This document shows, piece by piece, positions 1-11,200 of a stretch of DNA of 64,000 nt (the first letter of the stretch is position 1; every line of letters starts with the position of its first letter). A program made the translations under genes and the position numbers. Below the pieces are notes generated by a model, which saw only the letters and a program-made list of their open reading frames with translations, was not told the origin of the DNA and searched no databases. The stretch is taken from the NCBI GenBank assembly GCA_963677245.1, contig OY781921.1, positions 1,426,001-1,490,000 on the forward strand, read 5' to 3'. Origin of the DNA: Saccharicrinis sp963677245. GTDB taxonomy: Bacteria; Bacteroidota; Bacteroidia; Bacteroidales; Marinilabiliaceae.

Positions 1-200
1 ACCGCTCTTTCAACCAGTGCCTCATCTTCTTCATCTGTCAATGTTGGCGTTTCTCCTGTAGTTCCACATACTACAATCCCGTCTGTTCCATTATTTAAAT
101 GAAAGTCGATTAGTTTATCAAATGCATCCCAATCAATTTCACCTGTTTCCGTAAAGGGCGTAATAATAGCAACAATAGAGCCTTTTAATGTAAATGCCAT
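1..200 (-). CDS. dapA: 4-hydroxy-tetrahydrodipicolinate synthase, N-terminal part (cut by window edge)
   Basis: Condenses pyruvate with aspartate semialdehyde in the diaminopimelate/lysine pathway (cytoplasmic). Only the first 66 or so codons lie in the window. The reverse-strand reading opens with MAFTLKGSIVAIITPF and carries CGTTGETPTL, the G-T-T-G-E phosphate/pyruvate-site loop typical of the DapA (DHDPS) TIM barrel. The ATG is the complement of 198-200; the rest of the gene runs off the left edge. It is divergent from the ACT-domain gene at 433, with a 232-base spacer between them. The active-site Lys and Tyr are outside the window, so DapA is assigned by the N-terminal match only; a NanA-type lyase of the same superfamily is less likely. 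Confidence 0.85.
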   Translation of the reverse strand, partial: MAFTLKGSIVAIITPFTETGEIDWDAFDKLIDFHLNNGTDGIVVCGTTGETPTLTDEEDEALVERA

Positions 201-432
201 AACTTATTCTTAATATTCAATCTTTAACAATGTATTTCTTTTCCGGCTTAAAAGTATAAAAAAGAGATCATAACAAAATCTTCTTTATTCAAATAATCAT
301 AAACACATTTTCATTTTATCCATCGCAAATATAATTGGCGAATATTAAAGAGTAAAATTAAGTGATAAATAAAACCAATTTTCAACAAAATGTTATATTT
401 TTAACATCTTGTATTATTTAAAACATAATTAG

Positions 433-1095
433 ATGATAACAATACCTCAAGCTGTAGAAATTGTAATCAAGTCAAAACCTTTTATAGCTGAAGCACTTGC
501 TGAAGGATTAATCAATATTTCTGCTTTATCACGCAAAATAAAACCTGAAGTTGACAAAATAATAACAAAAGATGCCAAACATGGTGCTATTGTGATGGCG
601 CTTAATCGTCTTTCTCCTCAAATTGATATTTATTTAAACCGGGGAATAGATAAAATGATTAGCATGTTGGGCGATATTATTGTTCGCTCTGATTTAACTG
701 ATCATACTTTTAAAAACTCCAATACACTGGCTAAATGCCATAAAAACGTATTTGAGGCTATATCCCAACACACTGATATATTTTACACGCTGGTTAGAGG
801 CGTACATGAATCTAACCTTGTGATAAGTAGCATGTATACTGAACTTGTTGAACAACATTTTAATAATGAAGAATTGTTGCAGAAAAAAGAAGATTTGTCT
901 GCCATCACATTAAAACTGCACGAAAGCAACACGCAGGTTCCTGGGTTTTATTATTATATTTTAAAGTCAATTGCCTGGGAAGGTATTAATATAACAGAAG
1001 TAATTTCTACAACTAATGAGTTTACCGTACTGGTGCATGACGAAGATGTAGAAAGGGCTTTTTCTGAATTAAAAGGATTAAGAAAAAGGAGGTAA
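433..1095 (+). CDS. ACT-domain regulator of amino-acid metabolism (COG2150-like)
   Basis: A 220-residue cytoplasmic protein without signal peptide or membrane segment. Residues 1-70 (MITIPQAVEIVIKSKPF..., then a stretch reading GAIVMALNRL) look like the N-terminal module of the predicted amino-acid-metabolism regulators grouped as COG2150. The C-terminus (about 160-215: VPGFYYYILKSIAWEGINI, then EFTVLVHDEDVERAF) has the ACT fold pattern seen in the regulatory part of aspartate kinases. There is no kinase domain, so an automatic 'aspartate kinase' label would mislead. It sits divergent to dapA, which suggests a link to lysine/aspartate-family metabolism. The ligand and target are unknown. The start at 433 is the only ATG before the conserved N-terminus. 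Confidence 0.7.
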   Translation: MITIPQAVEIVIKSKPFIAEALAEGLINISALSRKIKPEVDKIITKDAKHGAIVMALNRLSPQIDIYLNRGIDKMISMLGDIIVRSDLTDHTFKNSNTLAKCHKNVFEAISQHTDIFYTLVRGVHESNLVISSMYTELVEQHFNNEELLQKKEDLSAITLKLHESNTQVPGFYYYILKSIAWEGINITEVISTTNEFTVLVHDEDVERAFSELKGLRKRR

Positions 1096-1314
1096 GCTTT
1101 AGATAAAAAGGGTCTAATATTTTGAGCGTTTAAAGATTAATCATATTTTTATCGCTGTGCTTCGAATTCTATTTAAAAAACGGGTTGGTCATTAATAATA
1201 AGATGTTAATCATAAAAAGAAGCAATTATGTAACCAAAATTAAGCTAGCCCGTTATTATAACAGTGAAAAGAAATTAAAGAAACTATCAATATTTATATC
1301 GTAATTTAAAAGTC

Positions 1315-1446
1315 ATGAAGAAAGCTTTTTTTGTTGTAGCAGCCGTTGTATTATTTACTGCATTAGGATTAAGTTCTTGCAAAAGCACAGAAGATTGTCC
1401 TGCTTATAGCAAAGTAAATGTAGAAAAGAATTCAGAAAACGTATAA
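1315..1446 (+). CDS. Small lipoprotein, 43 residues
   Basis: A very short gene starting at ATG 1315. It encodes MKKAFFVVAAVVLFTALGLSSC-type sequence: two lysines, a hydrophobic stretch, then a lipobox L-S-S-C with the lipidated Cys at residue 22. The mature part is only about 22 residues (KSTEDCPAYSKVNVEKNSEN followed by V) and contains a C-P-A-Y motif. A strong rho-independent terminator follows 25 bases after the stop, supporting a real transcription unit. Function is unknown. It is expected in the cell envelope after SPase II processing. Confidence 0.65.
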   Translation: MKKAFFVVAAVVLFTALGLSSCKSTEDCPAYSKVNVEKNSENV

Positions 1447-1470
1447 GCTATATAGAATTGTAGCCAAAAA

Positions 1471-1501
1471 AGGAGCAAAATATAATTTTGCTCCTTTTTT
1501 T
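1471..1501 (+). terminator. Rho-independent terminator after the small lipoprotein gene
   Basis: A perfect 10-bp stem, AGGAGCAAAA (1471-1480) pairing with TTTTGCTCCT (1486-1495), with a 5-base loop and a run of T to 1501. Confidence 0.85.
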
Positions 1502-1584
1502 GTGCCTAATTTTATGCTGTAGAGCATATTTTGGGGCCGTTTTACATTTTTTAATATTGATTTTAGAAAAAGCCTTCTAGTTTT

Positions 1585-1616
1585 TTTGACCAATTGTTAT
1601 TGATTTTATACTTTTG
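1585..1616 (+). promoter_or_regulatory. Bacteroidota-type promoter of the GAPDH gene
   Basis: TTTG at 1585-1588, a 20-base spacer, and TACTTTTG at 1609-1616. This matches the -33 TTTG / -7 TAnnTTTG consensus of the Bacteroidota primary sigma factor. The predicted start of transcription near 1622 leaves a leader of about 45 bases before the ATG at 1667. Confidence 0.75.
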
Positions 1617-1666
1617 TACCTCATTTTTAATGAAGTTGTAAATTTTATTTCTAAAAAACCTATAAA

Positions 1667-2674
1667 ATGTCAAAAATCAAGATTGGTATTAACGGATTTG
1701 GCCGTATCGGTCGTTTCGTATTTCGTCAGGCTGTTGCCAAAGGAACTATTGAAGTTGTAGCTATCAACGACCTTATCGACGTTGACTACATGGCTTACAT
1801 GTTAAAGTATGATTCTACTCACGGTATCTTTGATGGAACTGTTGAAGTTAAAGATGGTAAGCTTATTGTTAACGGTTCTGAGATCCGTGTTACAGCTGAA
1901 AGAAACCCTGCTGACATTAACTGGGGTGCTGTAAGTGCTGAGTACGTAGTTGAGTCTACTGGTTTATTCTTAACTAAAGAGTCTGCTCAAGGTCACATCG
2001 ACGCTGGTGCTAAAAAAGTTGTAATGTCTGCTCCTTCTAAAGACGATACTCCAATGTTCGTTATGGGTGTAAACAACACTTCATACACTAACGACATGAA
2101 CTTTGTTTCTAACGCTTCTTGTACTACTAACTGTCTTGCTCCTGTAGCTAAAGTATTAAATGACAAGTTTGGTATCGTTGAAGGTTTAATGACTACTGTT
2201 CACGCTACTACTGCAACTCAAAAAACTGTTGACGGTCCTTCTATGAAAGACTGGAGAGGTGGACGTGGAGCTGGTCAAAACATCATTCCTTCTTCTACTG
2301 GTGCTGCTAAAGCTGTAGGTAAAGTTATTCCTGAGTTAAATGGAAAATTAACTGGTATGGCTTTCCGTGTTCCAACTCCAGATGTATCTGTAGTTGACTT
2401 AACAGCTCGCTTAGACAAAGGTGCTACATATGATGAAATTTGTGCAGCTATGAAAGAAGCTTCTGAAGGTGAATTAGCTGGTGTTCTTGGTTATACTGAG
2501 GATATGGTTGTTTCTAACGACTTCATCGGTGATACTAGAACTTCTATCTTCGATGCTAAAGCTGGTATTTCTTTATCTGACAACTTCGTAAAAGTTGTTT
2601 CATGGTATGATAACGAAATGGGTTACTCTTCAAAAGTATGTGAATTAATCATGTACATGGATTCTGTAAAATAA
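1667..2674 (+). CDS. gapA: Type I glyceraldehyde-3-phosphate dehydrogenase
   Basis: Oxidative phosphorylation of glyceraldehyde 3-phosphate with NAD in glycolysis; cytoplasmic tetramer. The 335 residues are the usual length. The Rossmann motif INGFGRIGR is at 8-16. The catalytic Cys152 lies in SNASCTTNC and the active-site His in TTVHATTATQ near 178. The C-terminal WYDNEMGYS is intact. The Asp-containing NDLIDV after the second strand suits NAD rather than NADP. Codon use (GGT, GCT, AAC, TTC rich) looks optimised compared with neighbours, fitting high expression. It has its own canonical promoter (1585-1616) and a strong terminator (2698-2727), so it is probably monocistronic. Confidence 0.97.
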   Translation: MSKIKIGINGFGRIGRFVFRQAVAKGTIEVVAINDLIDVDYMAYMLKYDSTHGIFDGTVEVKDGKLIVNGSEIRVTAERNPADINWGAVSAEYVVESTGLFLTKESAQGHIDAGAKKVVMSAPSKDDTPMFVMGVNNTSYTNDMNFVSNASCTTNCLAPVAKVLNDKFGIVEGLMTTVHATTATQKTVDGPSMKDWRGGRGAGQNIIPSSTGAAKAVGKVIPELNGKLTGMAFRVPTPDVSVVDLTARLDKGATYDEICAAMKEASEGELAGVLGYTEDMVVSNDFIGDTRTSIFDAKAGISLSDNFVKVVSWYDNEMGYSSKVCELIMYMDSVK

Positions 2675-2697
2675 TTTCATTTTACCAGATATAATGA

Positions 2698-2727
2698 AGG
2701 CTCTCCAAATTGGAGAGCCTTTTTTTA
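2698..2727 (+). terminator. Rho-independent terminator of gapA
   Basis: Inverted repeat AGGCTCTCC (2698-2706) and GGAGAGCCT (2712-2720) with a loop of five A/T bases, followed by a T run. Confidence 0.85.
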
Positions 2728-2847
2728 TGCTTTATATTTCGACAAAACCATGTCATCAACAATATGCTTTAATATTCACTTTCAAAATGTAGTCGGGCTT
2801 ATTTCAGTTAACACCGACTAGCATTATTAATTTTACTAGTAACTATA

Positions 2848-4104
2848 CTAATAATGAACACCCTTAATTTGAGGATTTTGAAATGATCCTTTTACTTCAA
2901 ATACAATATTATCTTCTTCTCTTTGAATTTTAAAGCCAAAAGTTTTCGATAAATTACCTAGCGCTTCATCTAACTTAGGGTTTATATTACTAATGATTAA
3001 TTGGAAAGCATTAATTTGAGAATTGTTAAAGTTAGATCTATCTAAATGCATATTGGCTGTTAAACCAGCTTTTAAGACCGGCAACAATAATTCTGTATTT
3101 TCAATAATTAAGCTCGACGAATCAATTTTTGAATGCAATGAAAAACCTTTAATGGACAAATCATCTGAATTTAATCCGAGCATAGCTAACTGTTGATTCA
3201 TTGTAGCTTTCGTTGCTTCATCATAATCAAAGGTCAATTCCTTTAAATCTATATCCACATCAGCCTCATCAATTAATTCTAAAAACTCCCCATTTTCTTT
3301 TAAATTAAGTTTCCCTGAAAATGATGAATTAAAAGACTTCACCGAATACTTCCCTTTTTCATCTTCCCAAGTCAGGTTATCCGGCATAGACATCTCGTAT
3401 TTTACTTTTGCATAAACCGGCTTCATACTTTCGCGTGTTTCTCCTGTAAAATCAATATCCGCATCACCTTTAACCAGCATTTCCTTTGACTTTACGATAA
3501 AATCCTCCAACAGCATTTTACCTTCTTTGGCTTTTACTTTTATCTCCAATCCGATTTTATCAATCTGCTTTGTTTCTGCTAAAGTCTTTAAAACCGAATC
3601 ATCCGTAGCTTTACTTCCTAACCTGGTATTTCGAATTGTTAAATCAAAATCCTGATCTTCTTCCGGGAAATCGATCTGTAAGTTTTTTAAATCTTCTACC
3701 ATTAAAGCACCATCGAAATCCATATCTAAATTATCAGATACAACTAGCGTATCTCCCTTCATGTTTGCAACAACAATATCATTCCCTTCAATACCCAATT
3801 TATTAATTTCATCTAAACTCTTTTCCTTTACAATTTTCATCGCATCGCTATGAGGAATAGAAATGGTAAGTTCATTACAGTAAAAAACAATTTCTTTATC
3901 AGGAACCTGATACTCAAACTGATTGATTTTAATTTTAGCCATTAGTGGATTAACAGTAACATGATCGTATTTTACATCTGCGTTAGGGAGATTATCTAAA
4001 TAAGCTTCCACTTTTTTGGCCGACATTTTTCCATAAATCCAGTTTCCTGCAAAAAGAGAAATAATTAAAAGAAGTAATACAGGGATTAAAATTTTCGCTT
4101 TCAT
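2848..4104 (-). CDS. AsmA-like envelope protein (hypothetical)
   Basis: 418 residues. The N-terminus (MKAKILIPVLLLLIISLFAG) is a signal anchor/membrane segment; the remainder is periplasmic and rich in alternating beta-strand patterns. Near the end VFEVKGSFQNPQIKG resembles the closing motif of AsmA/DUF748-type proteins (G-x-F-x-x-P), which form beta-groove lipid-transport or envelope-assembly proteins. No catalytic motif is seen. It stands alone between GAPDH (convergent) and the porP gene, with a 157-base spacer upstream. AsmA membership rests on general architecture and is moderate; the function is not known. Confidence 0.55.
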   Translation of the reverse strand: MKAKILIPVLLLLIISLFAGNWIYGKMSAKKVEAYLDNLPNADVKYDHVTVNPLMAKIKINQFEYQVPDKEIVFYCNELTISIPHSDAMKIVKEKSLDEINKLGIEGNDIVVANMKGDTLVVSDNLDMDFDGALMVEDLKNLQIDFPEEDQDFDLTIRNTRLGSKATDDSVLKTLAETKQIDKIGLEIKVKAKEGKMLLEDFIVKSKEMLVKGDADIDFTGETRESMKPVYAKVKYEMSMPDNLTWEDEKGKYSVKSFNSSFSGKLNLKENGEFLELIDEADVDIDLKELTFDYDEATKATMNQQLAMLGLNSDDLSIKGFSLHSKIDSSSLIIENTELLLPVLKAGLTANMHLDRSNFNNSQINAFQLIISNINPKLDEALGNLSKTFGFKIQREEDNIVFEVKGSFQNPQIKGVHY

Positions 4105-4261
4105 AGGTGTTATTTGTTTCTTTGTTATGATTAAACTAACTAATCCGTTTACACCCTTCTACAAAAGCATACATCATAGTTGTTTAATACAATTAGGTTT
4201 ATTAGAATAATTTCTTTAAAAATAGAATTTATTCAAGCAAAAACAATATAACTTCTATTAT

Positions 4262-5278
4262 TTAATACCAGATAACACCATCATAGCGCGACCTTTTATT
4301 TTTACGAGCTTCGGAGCAAGGTATGGCATGATGCTTCAGTAAATTACAAATTGAATATTTTAAAATAAGTTGATAGGCACTTCCGTATTCTATTTGTGCT
4401 TCTGTTAACCCAAGTTGATATTCAATACCAAAACTGATTCTTCGATAGTTTACACCTATCGTTGCAGCTAGCCCAATACTTTTTCCTACTTCATTATCCA
4501 TTTCTCTTCGGTAAGAGATCAATCCCCAAAGCGCATATTCCGGTTTATATGTTGGGAAAATTCCTCTCATGGTAATATCCAATCGTTTCTCTAAAAAACT
4601 ATTCCAACGATACATAAGTAAAGGTTCGAGAAAAACATCGCGACCTGTAACTTTATATAAACTAGTCAAAAATAAATGCACATCAGTAGGAAGTTCTGGC
4701 TCATCCTGGCCTAGATATAAAGGATTTGTTTGATTAAACAAATTGGTAGCTGATAGTCCTAGTTGATAATCATTGTATTTATATATAATACCAGCATTGG
4801 CATTATACCCTATTCCTTTAGTAATACCGCCATCAATTAAGGGATCAATAACAGCTCTTCGATTTGTAAAGTTGCGTTCATCAATAAAAGCCTCTTCCAA
4901 AGAAAATGCTAAACCAAATGATAAAAATGAAATATTCTTTTGGGTGTTTTTTAATTGAACTTTATAAGAAATGGATTGGTGTATTCCCAATGAGTTCATA
5001 TTCCCATTTCTATCGTGATAGATATAAGAGCCAAAACCCATATTTTTAGATAATGGGCCTTGCGCATTTACAATTTGTGTAGTTGGTGACTCATCCATTC
5101 CAAGCCACTGATTTTGATAAAACACGCCTAAATCAAAGCAACTTTTATCGCTACCTGCATTAGCCGGATTCATCACAAACATATCATACATATACAAGTT
5201 GGTGATATAGTAGTTTTGAGATAATACTCCATTTGCAACAAGCATGTATAATAGATATATGAATAATAACTTTTTCAT
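4262..5278 (-). CDS. PorP/SprF family type IX secretion membrane protein
   Basis: 338-residue outer-membrane barrel protein. It has a signal peptide (MKKLLFIYLLYMLVANGVLS, cleaved before QNYYI) and the family opening in which MNPANAGS follows the first strand. Proteins of this family are encoded next to T9SS substrates carrying the type-B (gliding-motility-associated) C-terminal domain and act in their secretion or anchoring. Here the ATG lies three bases after the stop of the giant type-B cargo, so the two are almost certainly one transcript and one functional pair. The basic/Cys-containing tail (CNLLKHHAIPCSEARKNKR) after the last strand is unlike the usual aromatic C-terminal strand, although the last residues (IWY) are aromatic. 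Confidence 0.88.
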   Translation of the reverse strand: MKKLLFIYLLYMLVANGVLSQNYYITNLYMYDMFVMNPANAGSDKSCFDLGVFYQNQWLGMDESPTTQIVNAQGPLSKNMGFGSYIYHDRNGNMNSLGIHQSISYKVQLKNTQKNISFLSFGLAFSLEEAFIDERNFTNRRAVIDPLIDGGITKGIGYNANAGIIYKYNDYQLGLSATNLFNQTNPLYLGQDEPELPTDVHLFLTSLYKVTGRDVFLEPLLMYRWNSFLEKRLDITMRGIFPTYKPEYALWGLISYRREMDNEVGKSIGLAATIGVNYRRISFGIEYQLGLTEAQIEYGSAYQLILKYSICNLLKHHAIPCSEARKNKRSRYDGVIWY

Positions 5279-5281
5279 AAA

Positions 5282-8200
5282 TTATTCTCTTTTCAGTGTA
5301 ATATGACCTTTTAAAGTCTTTCCTGCAGGCAAGCCTTCGATAACATACCAATAATCGTCAGTCGGCATCGGTTTATTTAAGTAAGTTCCATCCCATCCTC
5401 GTTCTGATGCGTAAAATTTTGCCAATAATTTTCCATAGCGATCAAAGATTTTGATCACACTATCTGTAAATCGTTCAATCCCTTCCACCACCCAGGTATC
5501 ATTTATACCATCATAATTGGGAGTGAAAAATTCAGGGATATCAATATCATAAACATTGCTTAAGGTAATGTTAGCAAATGCATTACATCCATTTTGATCT
5601 ATTATTTCTATTTCGTGGTATCCATTTTTCAGATCCTTAAAAACGTTTGTATTTTGCGGCAATCCCTGATCTAATGCATAACGATAAGGTTCTGTTCCGC
5701 CTACTCCCCTTACTACAATTTGAGCATATAAAGAAGTATCCAGAACGGCTACAACAGGCATATCCCAGTGTGCAATTCTTGCAGTATCGCTAAATAAAAA
5801 ACAGCCATCTGATACATTTATCCAATACATTCCTGGCTCGGATATTTCCTTGATTTGGTTCTGATCTCCATCATTCCACAAATATTCATCAAAACCGGCA
5901 CCTGCATTGAGTATGGTTATTTGATGCTTACAAACAGATGTATCTGAACAAAGATCTATTTCAGGAGCCACCTTAAACTTTGTTGTTTGCGTATCAAAAC
6001 CGGTACATCCATATTTATCAGTGACAAAAACCTGGTTTACCGTATCCAATAAACTGGCTATTATTGTTTCTGAAGAAGAACCATTATGCCATTGATAAGA
6101 CGAATAATCCGAACCTGCATCCAATTGCCTTTCTTCCAAAGGACAAATAACCAAGTCTGGCCCTAAATCTACTTTAGGTAGAGATCGCCATATAACCGAA
6201 GCTTTTCCTTCAATTTCACAACCAAATTTGTCGGTTAATTTCAAGGTATAATTTCCATCCCAGACTGAAATACTGGAAGTTTTTTCTCCATTACTCCACA
6301 GATAATTATACTCCCCTGAAGGTGCACTAAGCATACCTTTTTGTCCGGCGCATACTGTATCATTCAGCAGATCCAGTTTCGGCAAAGGATAAATTTGTAC
6401 TTCAGCCTGATCTGAATTATGACAACCATTTTCATCCCAAATATCTACTTTAAACGTTCCAGAATTGCTTACATTCAAACTGTAGGTATTCAATTCAGGA
6501 GAATCATTCCATCGATAAGTGTAATTTTCACCGTCGGCATTTAAGTAAAGGCTTGTTTGTCCACACGCGAAGGTATTTCCTTCAATATGAACCTGAGGTT
6601 CTTTGAGCATATTTACAATCAAAGTGTCCTGCGTTGTACATCCATAAATATCTTCTACTTTTATTATATATTCCCCTCCATCACTAATTTCCAAATCGGA
6701 ATTGTTGGTTAATACTTGATCTGATGATAGTAATCTACTAAACCAAATCCATTGATTTGAACTATCCACAGGCGATTCAATATGCACACTGGTTCCTGGA
6801 CAAATAGATATAGGGTCACCTAAGTCTAACTTAAGATCAGGATAATTTGTAACAAGCACTTCATCGCTTGCAGAACAGCCATTTTCATCAACAACTGTTA
6901 CCCCATAAGTACCTGCTTGAAATACAGATAAGCCAGAACTTTGCCAATCGCGTAATCGAATCTGAGGATTATTACTCCAGAAATAGTAACTCAATACTGC
7001 GTTTTCCTCAGAAAAATATTTGTTTATAGAAATAACGCCATTCTCTTTTTTACACAGAGAAAAATCATCTGATAATCTTACTGATGGAGCCTGATGCTGC
7101 ACTACCTCAATTTCTTTGGAATTAGAACATTTACCAGAAGTCACTTCCACTTTATAAAGACCGGGCGTATTGATTCCTCGTAAATCGGGTTGGTTATTTG
7201 CAGTTGAGATAGGTTGCTCATTATAGTACCAGGTATAAGAGTCATAACCCTCTGTCGCTGAAATAACAATATCTTCAGCCGGACACAAATGTTCTTCCAT
7301 TTTTAGTTGAGGTGGATTTACCTGGTAAAATTTAACCAGGACTTCATCTTTAACAGCACAACCATTTACATCTAAAGCCTCTACTGTATAAAGTCCACTA
7401 TTTGATTTTGAACCATTCAATATTTGAAAGGAACTACCTGGTTGATTCAGATACTGTACCTCATCTTTATGTTCTAACGGTTCAAAGTACCATTCGTGTG
7501 CTGAATACAAGGCATTAGCCTGTAGGTTTACATCAATACCAACACACTCATTTCTATCTGGACCTAAATCAATTTCCATGGGCTGTATGAATGTTGCCGA
7601 AGCTTCTGCACGACCAGCGCAACCATATTTATCTGTAACCTGAAGCCAATAATTGGTATCAGAATTTAAATATATCGCATCGCTATTTTCACCCGTACTC
7701 CATTGATATGTTTCAAAGCCTAATGGTGCTTTTATCTGAATAGTATCACCTTCACAGGCCTGCTTATTATCCAGACTCATTTGCGGTAATGCATGAACTG
7801 TAACCGAAAAATCCTTCGTTACAGCACAACCAGAAGCAGTCCATGCCATCACTTTATAATCACCTGATTTCTTTGGAATAATCCAATTTTGACTTTCTTT
7901 AATATTAAGAACTGTATCATTAAACATCCATTCATACCTTTCAAAAGAAGTCATATTTTCAATGTAAGAACCTTCGCATACAACCGTTTGTGACAATTCA
8001 ATTTGTGGATTATTAAAAACGGTAATTCCGATGGTATCTTTTATAGCACAACCTTTATTGTCAAGCACTTCTACTTCCAACTGAATATATTCCTCATTCC
8101 CTGTATTTACAACTGTTGTGTAATCATTATCACCATTACTCCATGCGTAAGAAGCAAAACGGTCATCTATCGAAAATGTAAGCTCCTGATGCGGACATGC

Positions 8201-11200
8201 CTCTGATTCATTTACTACTAAATCAGGCACAAGACTTTTTAACACCTCAATAGTATCGTTGGCCATACATCCAAACTCATCAACGGCAGTAACACTATAC
8301 TCACCAGCTTCTCCCACTTCTAATTTGGCAGTTTGCCAATCATTAATTCTTTCTTGCGTATTATCATTCCAATACAAATAATCCAATTGACTATTGTTGG
8401 AGTAAAAATTTTCTACCGTAACATCAACTTGACCTCCCGGACACAACCAAACTAAATCCGCCAGTGTAACAGTAGGTGAAACCTGCCTGACAACTTCAAT
8501 ATTATTGGTTTTAACACAAGCTCCTAATGATGCTTCAACTCGATACACTCCCTCCTTCGTAATACCTTCTAGTTGTGATACATCAAAAGTAGAATCAGTA
8601 ACAGTGCCATCGATATACCACGTATAGGTATCATACCCTTCCGGGCCGGAAACGTTAAATGTATCACCCATACAGATGTATTCTGTCATTGTTGAAGTTT
8701 CCGGGCTAACTTCATAAAAGCTAACCAATACTTCATCCCGAACTAAACAACCATTCTCATCCTGCGCTTCCAGCGAATAAATACCACTATTGGCTATTAA
8801 ACCATTCTCGATACGATATGACTGTGTTGCATTACTCAATAAGGTACTTTTTAGATCTGGACTTGCCTTAGGTAAAAAATACCACTGATAGGCTGTATGC
8901 TGTGAATTTGCTCTAATTTCAACCAGACTCCCCTCACATTCATCCCTATCAGGCCCCAATTCTAAAGGAACCGGACGAATAAAAGAAACCTGCATATCAT
9001 TTGTACCGGAACAACCATTCTGATCTGTAACTGTAAGTTCATAATTCCCACTATTCAGAATTTGAATATCTTTTGAAGTTGATCCATTACTCCATTCATA
9101 AGTAATAAATCCATCAGGTCCGCTTGTCCATATGGTATCACCTTCACATGCTGATAGATCAGTTAAATTTACTTGTGGAATATCATGAATAAGCAAAGAG
9201 ACAGAATCCAGACTTGAACACCCATTGGCATCTGTTACAACTACACTATAAGTTCCTGATGAATTCACTTTTATTTGAGCAGAATTCATTCCTGGTGTAT
9301 GATTCCAGACTACATCAACATCATCCAGATCACTAACCACCTCCAGCAAAGTACTCCCACAAGCCTCATTTTCTCCTACAATCCTAACTGAAGGATTGGA
9401 ATTGAAATGAACAAGTACCTGATCCGATGAAAGACAACCATGAGCATCTATAATTTCCAATTCATAAATTCCAGGCTGAAGGATTTCTATTGGATTGTTC
9501 TGAGTTACTATTTCTCGGTCGGTATCAGATAGCAAATACCAATTATAGCTGATGGCATCCAAAACTGGATTCTCAATTCTAACCTGCTCCCCTTCACAAC
9601 GATTGATATCTGGCCCTAATTCAACTATTTCAGGCATATATTGTGAAACATACATGGTATCCATCGCTCTACATCCAAATTCATCTACAACAGTAACCTT
9701 ATATATTCCTGACTGTGAAACTTCTAAGTAGGACGTTTGCCAATTACTGAAACGAACATCTTCTTTTTCATTCCAGAATAAATAATCTAGGTCTGCTCCA
9801 CTTGAAGAATGATAACTATTTATACTAATTTCTTTGGTTTCATCTCCACACAAGCTTACATCAGCCTCCAATTGTACTTCCGGTATAGCATGGCTGATAA
9901 CTACTATCTCAGTTGCCTGCATACAAACGCCCGAACTGGCCTCAACCCGATACACTCCGGCATTTTCAATATTTAATATCTGATTTCTATTTTCATATTC
10001 GCTTAAGAGTTCATCATCTTTATACCATACATAGTTCTCATATCCTGCAGAAACCTTTAAATCCACCGTTTGACCTTCACATAAATTTTGAGTCACAGAT
10101 AAAGTCAATGAATCTGAAGGCATAATATTCAGGTTTACCTCATCGTGAACCATACAGCCATTTTTATCCATAGCTTCTAAACGATATAGTCCACTATGGT
10201 TTACTCCAGCTCTTTCTATCCGGTAATCCGAATCTTTATTCGGCATCTCCTGACTGGCAACATCTCCGTCTAATTTAAAAAACCAATTGTAATTTGAATA
10301 CGCTGAATCTGCAGCAATATGTATCAAGACTCCTTCGCACTCCTCTCTATCAGGACCTAAATCCAATGCGAGAGGCTTATAAAAAGTAATTGAAGCACCA
10401 TTGCGATAAACACAACCATTTTCATCCGTAACTTCCAGCCAGTAATTAGCGTCATCATTCAATTCTAGTTGAGGTAAAGAAGAACCGTCACTCCATAAAT
10501 AAGTCTCAAAACTATTAGGCGCGTCAATCACAACGGTGTCTCCCTGGCAAGCAAATTGATTTTTAAACTCAAATTGAGGTAAGGGGTGGACAGATAAGTT
10601 TACAACACTAGATACAACACAACCATCATCCGTCCACCCACTAATAGAATACTCTCCTGATTCCTCAGGTTTAATCCAGCTTTGAGCAGCATTCTGATTT
10701 ATTAATTCCCCTCCAAATCTCCATTCATACCGCTCAAAAACTGATTCGCACACAACTAAACCACCTTCACAAACCTCCGTTTTATTTATTTTAATTTCCG
10801 GCACTTCTGACACTGTAATCAGTACCGAATCGTTATTTGTACATCCATATTCATCCGCAACTTCAACACCCAACATAAATGAACCTGCATTCTGCGTATT
10901 AACTTGCGTTGAAGAACCTGATGCACCATTACTCCAGCTATAACTACTGTAATTATTACCTAGCTGATAACCCAGATTCTCACCTTGACAAATAGTGGTA
11001 TCATTACCTAATTCAACTTCAGGCAACATAAAGTTGACATCAATGGTATCTGAAAAAATACAACCCTCATCATTTATTGCATCCACATAGTATTTACCGG
11101 ATTCTGTTACAGCTAACTCAGGGCTCGTAGAAAGCACCTCTGATCCTGAAATATCTGAATACCATTTGTAATTACTAAATCCTCCTTTTGCTGTCAGGGG

